From assembly GCF_003248505.1 (NCBI RefSeq), contig NZ_QFOA01000058.1, positions 1 to 20,671 on the forward strand: a stretch of DNA of 20,671 bases, given 5' to 3'. Positions 13,519 through 20,671 of the stretch are shown in pieces; within the stretch, counting starts at the first letter, position 1, and every line of letters begins with the position of its first letter. This DNA comes from Sphingobium sp. Its GTDB lineage: Bacteria; Pseudomonadota; Alphaproteobacteria; Sphingomonadales; Sphingomonadaceae. The notes below the pieces were generated by a model. That model saw nothing but the letters and a program-made list of their open reading frames with translations. It was not told where the DNA came from and did no database searches. Position numbers and translations under genes: made by a program.

Positions 13519-15720
13519 TCAGAAATGGGTGGCGAGCGAGACTTCGACGCTGCGCGGCGCGCCGATGTAGATGTCGGTCGAATTATAGCCTGAGTATTCG
13601 CCGTAGAAAGCGTCGGTCAGGTTGCGACCACGCAGCGTCAGCGTCGCGCCATCCGTCAGCGCCCATGCGATGGCCGCGTCGAATGTAGTGCGCCCCTTTA
13701 CGAAGATGCTGTTTGCGGTATCGGTATAAAAGCCCGACACATGCCGCGCGAAGGCGGACAGGGTGACGGGGACGCCGGGCAGCCTGTACGCCATATTGGC
13801 CGCCGCCGTGGTGGACGGCACGTTGATCGGTCGATTGCCCGAACGGTCGATGTTGCCCGCCTCGATCAATTCGTCATATTGCGCATCGCTATAGCTGACG
13901 CTGCCGCCGAGCGAGAAGGCATCGGTCAACGCCCAGCCCATGCTCAGCTCCACGCCCTGCGACGATTGGGTGCCGCCCTGGACCGTCAGCAGCGGATTGA
14001 CGGGATCGCGCGTCAATATGTCGTGCTGAACGATGCGATAGGCGGCGCCCGTCACCGTCAGCCTCTTGTCGAATCCGGCGAGCTTGAACCCTGCTTCGTA
14101 GCTGTGCCCTTTGGTTAGCATGAACGCCGTGTTGGCGATCGACTGAAGCAGGATAGACGATACCGGCGTAACGGCGGTGGTGTATTGGGCGTAGATGGTA
14201 ATGCCCGGCGTCACCGCATAGCTGCTGCCCACACGCCAGGAGAACGGCCTGTAGATGGGATTCGCGCCGGTCACCGTGTTGGGAGTCTTGAGATAGTCGG
14301 TAACCCGCCGTTCCAGATCGATATGGTCGTATCGCGCGCCGGCGACCAGCAGCCATTGCGGCGTCAGGTTCAGCGCGTCCTCCGCAAAGACCGAGACGGT
14401 GTTGAGCTTCGAATCGAAATTGACATTCTGCGACCGGTAGAGCGATCCTTCGGTTGGGAAGACACCGACGACCGGGGCGAACGGATCGACGGCGGACACC
14501 AGGTTGTTCGTGCTGGTTTCGCGCAGGCTGGCAAAATCGGTGCGATTATATTCCGCCCCGACGGTGAAGCGATTGCGCAGGCCGCCGATCCGGCCATCGT
14601 TCGATAGCGCGGTGCGGACATTCCAATATTCGTGATCGTGATAGAAGGCGGTCAGCCCGCGCTGGATGCTGCCATTGGGGAAAGCCGCGGTTGGCGCGAT
14701 GAAATTGCGGGTGCCGTTGTTGAGGAATGCGCGGTCGGCCGTGTACCAGGTGAGGTCCGTGCCGAGCGCCCATCCGCCGCCCAGCGCCCAGTCGATGCGC
14801 GAACGGATCGTGGTTTCGTCGGCGCCCGAATAGCCGCCCTGGGGCGTATAGTTGCGTTTGCGCGTCGCCCTGTCGACGACGAGGCCCGCGTTGCTGCCGC
14901 TGCCGCGCACCGCATCGCTGGGGTCTCGGGAATAGGCGAGGGGGATCAGCAGCGCGCCCTGATAGCTGCTGTCATAACGGTCGTTATAATGATCGACCGC
15001 GAATAGGATCGACAGGTCGTCCGAAGGTTTGAACAGCAGGCTGGCGGTCAGGCCGGTGGACCGGGTCCGGTTGTCATCGACGTCATACAGACTGTCAGAT
15101 CGCATGATGCTGGCGTCGGCGCGCACGGCGAGCGTATCGGACAACCGATAGTTGACGCCGCCCGCAGCCGTTAGCGTGTCGAAACTGCCATAGCTCAACA
15201 GCGCATCCATATGGTCGCCGGTGAATTCCGGCTTGCGCGTCACTTTGTTGACGACGCCGCCCAGCGCGCCTTCGCCGAACAGGACGGAGGCCGGTCCCTT
15301 GATCACCTCGATCCGGTCGAAATGCCATGTGTTGGTATCGCGCTGGACGACAGTGGAGGAAGAGATGCGTACCCCGTCCTGCAGGATGGAAATCACGTTT
15401 CCGGCAAAGCCGCGCATGGTGATGACGGCAGGATTGCCAGGCACATTGCCCGCGATCGCGCCCGGAACGTCGGCAAAGGCCTCCCGTGCGGTACGCAGTC
15501 CGCGAAACTGCATGTCGGCCTGGCTCAGCGTCTCGACGCTGGCGGGCGTTTCCATGATGGAAAGGTTAAGGCGGCTGGCTGCGTCGCTTCTTTGGTCGAG
15601 CTTCAACTGGTCCCGCTGACCGGTGACGACGATGGCGTCGCTGCGGTCCGCCTCTTCGGCCAGCGCCGGCGATGACAGCATGCCAATGGCAATGGCAATG
15701 GCTATAGTGGATATGCGCAT
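13519..15720 (-). CDS. TonB-dependent receptor (siderophore-receptor type, probable copper chelate import)
   Basis: A 733-residue outer-membrane gated channel. Signal peptide 1-21 is followed by a TonB-box-like SDAIVVTG (about 27-34). The plug domain follows, with VITMRGFAGNVISILQDGVR, RIEVIKGPASVLFGEGALGG and VVNKVTRKP. Then comes a 22-strand-type barrel ending GAPRSVEVSLATHF with terminal Phe. Both C-terminal signatures (LRGRNLTDAFYGEY and GAPRSV) are intact. By sequence it belongs to the siderophore-receptor branch. Because it is embedded with PCu(A)C, SCO and PepSY genes, I infer uptake of copper or a copper-ligand complex. ATG 15720 lies 4 bases after the PepSY gene's stop, with GGGAG upstream. 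The signal peptide contains a hexamer repeat (see 15685-15702). Confidence 0.93.
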   Translation of the reverse strand: MRISTIAIAIAIGMLSSPALAEEADRSDAIVVTGQRDQLKLDQRSDAASRLNLSIMETPASVETLSQADMQFRGLRTAREAFADVPGAIAGNVPGNPAVITMRGFAGNVISILQDGVRISSSTVVQRDTNTWHFDRIEVIKGPASVLFGEGALGGVVNKVTRKPEFTGDHMDALLSYGSFDTLTAAGGVNYRLSDTLAVRADASIMRSDSLYDVDDNRTRSTGLTASLLFKPSDDLSILFAVDHYNDRYDSSYQGALLIPLAYSRDPSDAVRGSGSNAGLVVDRATRKRNYTPQGGYSGADETTIRSRIDWALGGGWALGTDLTWYTADRAFLNNGTRNFIAPTAAFPNGSIQRGLTAFYHDHEYWNVRTALSNDGRIGGLRNRFTVGAEYNRTDFASLRETSTNNLVSAVDPFAPVVGVFPTEGSLYRSQNVNFDSKLNTVSVFAEDALNLTPQWLLVAGARYDHIDLERRVTDYLKTPNTVTGANPIYRPFSWRVGSSYAVTPGITIYAQYTTAVTPVSSILLQSIANTAFMLTKGHSYEAGFKLAGFDKRLTVTGAAYRIVQHDILTRDPVNPLLTVQGGTQSSQGVELSMGWALTDAFSLGGSVSYSDAQYDELIEAGNIDRSGNRPINVPSTTAAANMAYRLPGVPVTLSAFARHVSGFYTDTANSIFVKGRTTFDAAIAWALTDGATLTLRGRNLTDAFYGEYSGYNSTDIYIGAPRSVEVSLATHF
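15685..15702. repeat. Hexanucleotide microsatellite in the receptor's signal peptide
   Basis: AATGGC is repeated three times in tandem on the plus strand. On the coding strand it is GCCATT, encoding the alternating Ala-Ile run in the hydrophobic core of the receptor's signal peptide. Gain or loss of a unit keeps the frame and changes the core by two residues. Confidence 0.75.
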
Positions 15721-15724
15721 GTCT

Positions 15725-16876
15725 TTAACTCCCTGAAACACGAGATTTTTGGGCCGACCGCTGTCGATGCACGCGGCGTGTGTACCAGCGCAGCAGGCCG
15801 GTGAAGAAAAGGACGGCTGGAACGAGCCCGACGACGAAGGCGAGGATGCGGGTAGGCAGGCCGCCGACCGACGCGTCATGCAGTGGATGCAGCCAGTTGG
15901 TGATGGCGGTCGATGCATGACTCTTGCGCGCATCCACAATGGCGCGGACCGCACCCGAATAAGGATCGACATAGATGTAGCTATGGGGGAAGCGTCGGCT
16001 GGGATCGCCCGGCACCTGCACACGCAGCTTGAGCATGCCGGTTTTGGACGACGGCATTTCGATCCAGGCGAGACGCGCTTCGGGCAGCGCGCGATGCCCG
16101 GCGGAGAGCGCTGCGCTGATCGTGATCGGCCTTCCGGCGGACGGCACGGCCTGCGGCGACGGCGCGGCATCGATCCGGGCCACCGTCCGTTCGAGCAGCC
16201 AGTTGCTCGCCGTCGGTAGCGCCAGCATGAAGCCGGTGATCGCGAACAGAATAAGGAGGATGAAGCTCCATAACCCCGCCAGCTTGTGAATGTCGTGCAG
16301 GCGACGGATGGGCGCGGCGGCGGGCTTGAAGGCGAGCCCTTTGCGCCAACTGCCCCTCGGCCACCAGGCAATGACGCCCGCGCTCAGCAGGACAAGGATG
16401 ACCGCGCCCGACCAGCCGACGACCTTGTGCCCGGCCTCGCCCGACAGCAGGTCCATGTGGAGTTCGTGGATCCAGCTCATGGCATAGTCGCCCCAGCCAT
16501 CATGGCGCAGGACGCGGGCGCCATCTGGCGAAAGCCAGACCATCATCCGCTTAGTCATGTGGCTGGTGGGCGCGCCGGACGGATAGTAGCGCGCCGCTAT
16601 CGGACCCGGCTCGCCCGTCGCTTCGAACCGCCACTGCCCACCGGCGCCGGGCCATTGTCGGCGCACGGTTTCCAGCGCGCGGTCCCAGATCGAGCTGGTC
16701 CAGCCGGGCGCAGGCGCCTTAGTCTCGATGCGGATCGCCGGATGCAGCAAGGCGTCGATCTCCTGATAGAAGACCAGTGCCGACCCCGTCAGCCCGAGCA
16801 GCACGAAGAACAAGCCCACCGACAGGCCCAGCCAGAGATGGACATGACGCGCCAATGTGCGCCATCGCCACGTCAT
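15725..16876 (-). CDS. PepSY-associated transmembrane protein
   Basis: A 383-residue inner-membrane protein of the PepSY-TM family, often paired with TonB-dependent receptors and suspected to handle the imported metal complex, for example as a ferric/cupric reductase. The start has the conserved HVHLWLGLSVGLFFVLLGLT helix (14-33). The first periplasmic domain contains YAMSWIHELHMDLLSGEAG; further helices follow near 155-175 and 200-220 (after RLHDIHKLAGLWSF). NWLHPLHDASVGG then leads into the last helix. The many membrane-flanking His residues (HVH, HELH, HDIH, HPLH) could bind heme or metal. The start at 16876 overlaps the stop of a 47-residue ORF (ATGA). The stop is 4 bases before the receptor start. 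Confidence 0.9.
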   Translation of the reverse strand: MTWRWRTLARHVHLWLGLSVGLFFVLLGLTGSALVFYQEIDALLHPAIRIETKAPAPGWTSSIWDRALETVRRQWPGAGGQWRFEATGEPGPIAARYYPSGAPTSHMTKRMMVWLSPDGARVLRHDGWGDYAMSWIHELHMDLLSGEAGHKVVGWSGAVILVLLSAGVIAWWPRGSWRKGLAFKPAAAPIRRLHDIHKLAGLWSFILLILFAITGFMLALPTASNWLLERTVARIDAAPSPQAVPSAGRPITISAALSAGHRALPEARLAWIEMPSSKTGMLKLRVQVPGDPSRRFPHSYIYVDPYSGAVRAIVDARKSHASTAITNWLHPLHDASVGGLPTRILAFVVGLVPAVLFFTGLLRWYTRRVHRQRSAQKSRVSGS

Positions 16877-17016
16877 GGTGTAAGCATGGCTGCGCCCGGG
16901 ACGAGCGCGATGATGATTCGTAGAACCGTGCCGAGTGCGATCAGCGCCCAGGCAGATCGGCGTATCTGGCGCAGCCAGTCGATGAAGGCGTCGCGCGCCT
17001 TCCATGGAGCATGCAT
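16873..17016 (-). CDS. Small 47-residue membrane protein, translationally coupled to the PepSY gene
   Basis: A short open frame begins MHAPWKARDAFIDWLRQIRR and continues with a single hydrophobic helix rich in Ala, Leu and Ile (about residues 22-42), ending GAAMLTP. Its TGA overlaps the ATG of the PepSY gene as ATGA, the same arrangement as known coupled gene pairs. It fills the gap between the DUF2946-like gene and the PepSY gene on the same strand. I do not recognise a family. A basic, Trp-containing amphipathic N-terminus plus one membrane helix suggests a small inner-membrane accessory subunit. Confidence 0.6.
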   Translation of the reverse strand: MHAPWKARDAFIDWLRQIRRSAWALIALGTVLRIIIALVPGAAMLTP

Positions 17017-17123
17017 GAAAGTCTCATTCGCCTTTGGCCGCTTTCAACGGAAAGCGGCGTCCCGCATGCGCAAGGCATGCGTCGGGAAACGGCGAACGAG
17101 GGGGCATTCGCCGCGCGGGCCGG

Positions 17124-17522
17124 TCAGGCGCGCGCGGGAGGGCCTTGGGACGGTGGCGGCGGGGCCGCGAGGCGATGAACCGTAAGGTCGGCGATGGCGC
17201 GGCCTGCAACCTGCGGCGCAATCGGAACAGGCAGCAACGCCAAAGACGAGAGAATTGGCGTCAGCAGGCCACCGCCCAACCCGGCGGCAAAGGTGCATTG
17301 ACTGCCCTCGGATTTATGATGATCCGTCGGCTCGCCGTTCCGTTCGAATGGCAGCACCGCTTTAACCGCACCCTGGCCGGTGCAGAGGGAGATAAGGATA
17401 CCATGGGCACCCTGAGTCGGCATGAAGCCCGAAGGGATCGCGATGCGGATCGCCAGCGCGCAGAGCGTCAGCAGGGCAAAAAGCCCGCGACCTCTCCGTG
17501 ACTGCCTGATCCACCCATTCAT
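17124..17522 (-). CDS. DUF2946-like protein, first gene of the copper operon
   Basis: A 132-residue protein of unknown function resembling DUF2946, a family often found beside copper and TonB-receptor genes. The N-terminal helix LFALLTLCALAIRIAIPSGF leads to the family's PxGFMP segment (about 30-35). CTGQGAV and HHKSEGSQC follow, a Cys/His-rich stretch reminiscent of the family's metal-binding-like residues. A second hydrophobic segment (LLTPILSSLALLPVPIAP) and a Pro-rich tail (APPPPSQGPPARA) complete it. The start at 17522 has AGGCAGG upstream. It is the first gene after a 144-base gap and probably carries the operon's promoter in 17523-17666. A metal-sensing or metal-handling role is inference. 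Confidence 0.72.
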   Translation of the reverse strand: MNGWIRQSRRGRGLFALLTLCALAIRIAIPSGFMPTQGAHGILISLCTGQGAVKAVLPFERNGEPTDHHKSEGSQCTFAAGLGGGLLTPILSSLALLPVPIAPQVAGRAIADLTVHRLAAPPPPSQGPPARA

Positions 17523-17570
17523 TGTGCCTGCCTAAGGCTCGCTTCGTTGCAAGTCGATAGGGCATGATGT

Positions 17571-17607
17571 CCCATGGCCGCGCTGCTCTTACCGCACGGC
17601 CTATGGG
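17571..17607. repeat. Imperfect hairpin upstream of the copper operon
   Basis: CCCATGGCCG (17571-17580) pairs with CGGCCTATGGG (17597-17607) with one bulged base. It lies between the stop of the PLP enzyme gene (17667) and the start of the DUF2946-like gene (17522). No T tract follows on the minus strand, so it may be a weak terminator, a leader structure or an operator. Confidence 0.35.
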
Positions 17608-17666
17608 TGCTCAACGATGCCAGGGAACGAGGAAAGGTCCTTATGATCGAATTGGCGTCCGAAACA

Positions 17667-18965
17667 TTATAAAAACAGGCTGCGTTCCGCCTGGATGGCG
17701 CGCACCAGCCGATCCAGTTCTTCGCTGCTGTTGAATAACCCAGGCGTGACCCGCAGCACTGAGCCCGATGCAAGGCCAGCCTTAGCGACGACCAGCAGCT
17801 TATGCCTTTCGATGAACCGCGCCTGCGCCTGCTTGGCCTGCTCGCCGGTCGTCATGCCCGGCAGGCGAAAGGCGCTGATGGCACCGTAATTGTCTTTTTC
17901 GGGCGGCAACATCATCTCGACGCCCTGAATGTCTGACGCGCGTGCAACCCAATAGTCGCGCAGCGCGCGCAGATGCGCGAACTTGCGATCGATTCCGATC
18001 CGGGCTTGCATCTCCACGGCGGTCGGAACGGTGAGGCGCGCGGCGAAATCGACCGTGCCGGTCGGGATACGCGCGCGGATATCGTCGGCAGCGTGAATCC
18101 GGTTGCCGAGCCAGGGAAGAATATCCTTCTGACGAGACTTTCGAATGTAGACGCCGCCGGTGCCGAGCGGCGCAGCCAGCCATTTGTGCAGAGAGAAGCC
18201 AATGAAATCCGCGCCTATTTCATCGACGTCGAAGGGCATCTGGCCGACTGCCTGCGCACTGTCGAGAATGACATCCACCCCATAGGCCCTGGCCATGGCG
18301 ACAATATCTTTGACCGGTGGGATCAGTCCGTTGCGGTTCGACACATGGGTCAACAGCAACAATTTCGCGCGCGGCGTTTCCTTCAATATCTTTTTGTAGG
18401 TAGCCATGATGTTGGCGCGACTGTGCGGTTCGGGAAGCGAAAAGCGCACGACCCTGACGCCCCGGCTCTGCTCCAGATAGTCCATCGCATATTGCATCTC
18501 GTCATAATCGACATCGCAATAGATGACCGCATCGCCAGCCTTGAGCAGTCCGTAATTGGTTATAAGCGCATAGAGTGCCTCAGTCCCGCCGCCAGCCAGC
18601 GCGATCTCATCGGGCTGGGCCCCGATCATGTGCGCGACCGCATCGCGCGACTTGTCCAGTTCGGTGTCGCGGGGCGCGCCCGGCACGGCGCTCCGCAGGA
18701 AGGTTGAGTTGTAGCGGTTTATCCAACCCGTTCTTTCCAGATAGACGGCCTGAACCGGCTTTGTCATCGCACCATAATAGGCCGCATCGAAATTCACGAT
18801 GGCGCGGTCGACGTCATAAAGGCTCGCCAATTGCCGCTGGAGAGCCTCGAAGCTCAGGCCGTCCGGCACGACCGGCAGCGCCGCTCCGGCACCCTTTACC
18901 ATGGAACCGAGCGTCAGCATCGGCGCCACGGTAGCCGCGGCCATAAGATTGCGACGATTGAGCAT
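17667..18965 (-). CDS. Tat-exported PLP-dependent enzyme, aminotransferase class V fold (PvdN-like)
   Basis: A 432-residue PLP enzyme related to isopenicillin N epimerase/cysteine desulfurase-fold proteins. The N-terminus NRRNLMAAATVAPMLTLG is a twin-arginine signal, so it is predicted to act in the periplasm, unusual for a PLP enzyme. AGGGTEALYALI (124-135) binds the cofactor phosphate, Asp235 in VILDSAQAVG contacts the PLP nitrogen, and Lys261 in SLHKWL is the Schiff-base lysine. The best-known Tat-exported relative is PvdN, which modifies the pyoverdine side chain in Pseudomonas. I chose ATG 18965 because the Tat motif begins there. Proximity to a siderophore-type receptor and copper chaperones suggests periplasmic tailoring of a metallophore or amino-group compound (inference). 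Confidence 0.87.
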   Translation of the reverse strand: MLNRRNLMAAATVAPMLTLGSMVKGAGAALPVVPDGLSFEALQRQLASLYDVDRAIVNFDAAYYGAMTKPVQAVYLERTGWINRYNSTFLRSAVPGAPRDTELDKSRDAVAHMIGAQPDEIALAGGGTEALYALITNYGLLKAGDAVIYCDVDYDEMQYAMDYLEQSRGVRVVRFSLPEPHSRANIMATYKKILKETPRAKLLLLTHVSNRNGLIPPVKDIVAMARAYGVDVILDSAQAVGQMPFDVDEIGADFIGFSLHKWLAAPLGTGGVYIRKSRQKDILPWLGNRIHAADDIRARIPTGTVDFAARLTVPTAVEMQARIGIDRKFAHLRALRDYWVARASDIQGVEMMLPPEKDNYGAISAFRLPGMTTGEQAKQAQARFIERHKLLVVAKAGLASGSVLRVTPGLFNSSEELDRLVRAIQAERSLFL

Positions 18966-19315
18966 AAACAACCCCGGATTTTTTAATAATGACGATAGGG
19001 TGCGCCATATCCGCCATATTGCCGACACGATCAGGCAAAATCGCTGCCGGAAGTCAGCCTTTTAAACTTTGCCCGGATGGTCGCAGCCGGCATTCGATGG
19101 CATCTCGGCGCCCACACAGAGGGATCGAATGACGCATCACCTGTAAACACCGCAAACGACCTTTGCGAAATTTCCACCGCCGCACGATGTCGATGCCCCG
19201 ACGATGCCCCAGCCAACAGCCAGAACGGTTTTCATGGTAGCTGCCATTGCCTGGTTTCTTCCGATCACCGGCATGGCGCAGGCGCTTGAAGACGGAGCCC
19301 GGAAGAAACCGGCCC
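18966..19315. other. Intergenic region with one weak signal-peptide-like ORF
   Basis: No convincing gene is present. It should contain the promoter of the PLP enzyme gene (minus strand). A plus-strand frame from 19204 begins MPQPTARTVFMVAAIAWFLP and then GMAQALED, which looks like a signal peptide. It has no ribosome site and runs antisense into the efflux channel gene, so it is most likely chance or a 5' gene fragment. Confidence 0.45.
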
Positions 19316-20671
19316 CTAATTGCTCACCGTGCGGACAGTGGCAGGATCCCAGCCACCGCCCAGCGCGCGGAAAGAGGCGACTGCACCCCGGCTGGCGGCG
19401 GCGCGCGCCTGTACAACGCCGTCGCGCGCTTCAAGCAAGCGGCGATCGGCATCCAGCACCTCGATCAGGCTGACGGCACCGCTTTTGTATGCGGCAAGGG
19501 AAGCGCCTCTGGCGCGGGCGAGCGCGGACTCCGCCTGCACCAGCGCATGAGCCCGCGCTTCCTGCTGCACCAGGGTGGAAAAGGCATCTTCCACATCCTG
19601 GGACGCGCGTAGCACCGTTTGGCGATAGGCGGCGAGCATCTCTACATTACGCCCCTTGGCGGCGCGTATTTCGGCATCGATCCGGCCGAAGTCGAACAAT
19701 CGCCAACGCAGGCCCAACACGCCGTTCGCCTGGGTAGCGCCGCCACCGAACAGGCCGCCAGCGGTGGTGGTCGCAGTACCGAGCAGCCCGCTGAGCGAGA
19801 ATTTGGGATAATATTCCGCCATCGCTGCCCCGATGCGCGCATTGGACGCCGCAAGCGTGCGTTCGGCCGCGATGATATCCGGCCGACGCCGTAGCAGAGC
19901 CGATGGGCCGTCAACCGAGGCGATGGCAGGCGGTGCCGGTACGTCGCCATCGGCAGCAAGCGTCATGCGCGCCGTTCCTGGCTGTTCGCCGACGAGAACG
20001 TCGAGTGCATTCATCGTCACGTCGATTTGATTTTGAAGGGCCGGAAGGGCGGCTTGTAGCTGCCCCAATGCTCCTTCGGCCTGCCGGAGTTGCAATTCTG
20101 AAGCGAACCCTTTTTGAAACTGAAGCCGGACCAGATCGGTGAGTCCCTTTTGCGTCTTCAGTTGATCGCGGGCGATGACAAGGCGCGCTTGCAATGCGCG
20201 GACCTGGATATAAGTGTCGGCAGTCTGTCCGATCACGGCGAGCCGCGCCGCGACTGCGCCAGCGGCTGAAGCCTGCCATTCCGCCCGGGCAGCATCGCGC
20301 GCGGCATCCCGTCCGCCGAACAAATCCAGTTCCCAACTGACGCCGACGCTGAGGTCGTAGCTTTCCGTCGAGCGCTCGAACCCGGGAAAGGCGCTGGCCA
20401 GCCGCCCAATCGGCGTTTCTTTCGACTGGTATGTCTCCCCGCCTTGGCCGCTGACTTGGCCGACCGGCAGCAAAGCGGCATTGGCGCCCTTCAGCGCCGC
20501 CCGCGCCTGCGTGACCCGTGCCACCGCCTGCTGCAAATCGAGATTCTGACCGATCGCGCGCTCGACCAGTCCGGTGAGTACAGGATCGTTGAAGCCCCGC
20601 CACCAATCGACCAGCGCGGCATTGTCCGCGCCGGAGCCGCGCGCCTTTATGGCCGGCCCATAGGAAAATTC
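19316..20671 (-). CDS. RND efflux outer-membrane channel, NodT family (5' end outside window)
   Basis: This is the TolC-like outer-membrane subunit of a tripartite efflux pump. The visible 451 residues start inside the protein. DWWRGFNDPVLTGLVERAIG is the typical N-terminal signature of the family. A first helical/strand repeat (NLDLQQAVARVTQARAALKG, SYDLSVGVSWELDLFGG) is followed by a second internally homologous repeat (RRRPDIIAAERTLAASNARI, GLRWRLFDFGRIDAEIRAAK). It ends SFRALGGGWDP, the usual C-terminal segment. The TAG stop at 19318-19316 completes it. Partner RND and membrane-fusion genes would normally lie upstream on the same strand, beyond the window. The substrate is unknown. A metal-efflux role next to a copper operon is possible but not shown. 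Confidence 0.93.
   Translation of the reverse strand, partial: EFSYGPAIKARGSGADNAALVDWWRGFNDPVLTGLVERAIGQNLDLQQAVARVTQARAALKGANAALLPVGQVSGQGGETYQSKETPIGRLASAFPGFERSTESYDLSVGVSWELDLFGGRDAARDAARAEWQASAAGAVAARLAVIGQTADTYIQVRALQARLVIARDQLKTQKGLTDLVRLQFQKGFASELQLRQAEGALGQLQAALPALQNQIDVTMNALDVLVGEQPGTARMTLAADGDVPAPPAIASVDGPSALLRRRPDIIAAERTLAASNARIGAAMAEYYPKFSLSGLLGTATTTAGGLFGGGATQANGVLGLRWRLFDFGRIDAEIRAAKGRNVEMLAAYRQTVLRASQDVEDAFSTLVQQEARAHALVQAESALARARGASLAAYKSGAVSLIEVLDADRRLLEARDGVVQARAAASRGAVASFRALGGGWDPATVRTVSN

Noticed and set aside
19294..19316. Hairpin at the efflux gene's stop as an intrinsic terminator
   Set aside because: The stem has a mismatch and a bulge, overlaps the stop codon and lacks a T tract.
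1..20671. CRISPR array, rRNA, intact insertion sequence or integrase
   Set aside because: No regularly spaced repeats, rRNA sequence, complete transposase or integrase was seen on either strand.

Overview
The window looks like the chromosome of an alphaproteobacterium of the order Sphingomonadales (Sphingomonas, Sphingobium or Novosphingobium type). The evidence is the high GC content, the tRNA-Trp - secE - nusG order, a pyrB gene followed by a catalytically degenerate pyrC-like gene, and a copper-uptake gene set typical of that group. The genus is inferred from gene content and I did no database comparison.

Layout. Positions 1-954 (minus strand) hold the secretion/transcription core: tRNA-Trp(CCA), secE and the 5' part of nusG. 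Positions 1019-5691 (minus) hold a YihY/BrkB membrane protein, the pyrC-like and pyrB pair, a collapsed FAD oxidoreductase pseudogene and a bile acid:sodium symporter-family transporter. Positions 5795-7717 hold an enoyl-CoA hydratase-family gene (plus), a shared bidirectional terminator, a small lipoprotein with 11-residue repeats, a MarR regulator and tRNA-Gln(TTG).

Positions 7718-11840 look like an accessory segment. At its centre, an ECF sigma factor and membrane anti-sigma factor (plus) diverge from a periplasmic subtilisin-like protease and a Gly/Ser/Ala-rich secreted protein (minus). The sequence GGATT-N17-CGTT, close to known ECF promoter architecture, occurs in front of all three transcription units. 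In the divergent region it is part of a perfect 10-bp palindrome, so the same element reads as a promoter on both strands. The protease and the secreted protein also share a sequence motif just after their signal peptides. I consider this sigma / anti-sigma / protease / partner module the best candidate for an undescribed system. It is flanked on both sides by decayed pieces that look like outer-membrane beta-barrel C-termini.

Positions 12062-17522 (minus) are a compact copper-acquisition operon. In transcription order it encodes a DUF2946-like protein, a 47-residue membrane protein, a PepSY-TM protein, a TonB-dependent receptor, a PCu(A)C copper chaperone, a SCO protein and a copper-uptake-associated small lipoprotein. 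Several of the genes overlap or nearly abut. Just upstream on the same strand is a Tat-exported PLP enzyme of the aminotransferase V fold, reminiscent of PvdN. The window ends inside a NodT-family efflux outer-membrane channel (minus, 5' end outside).
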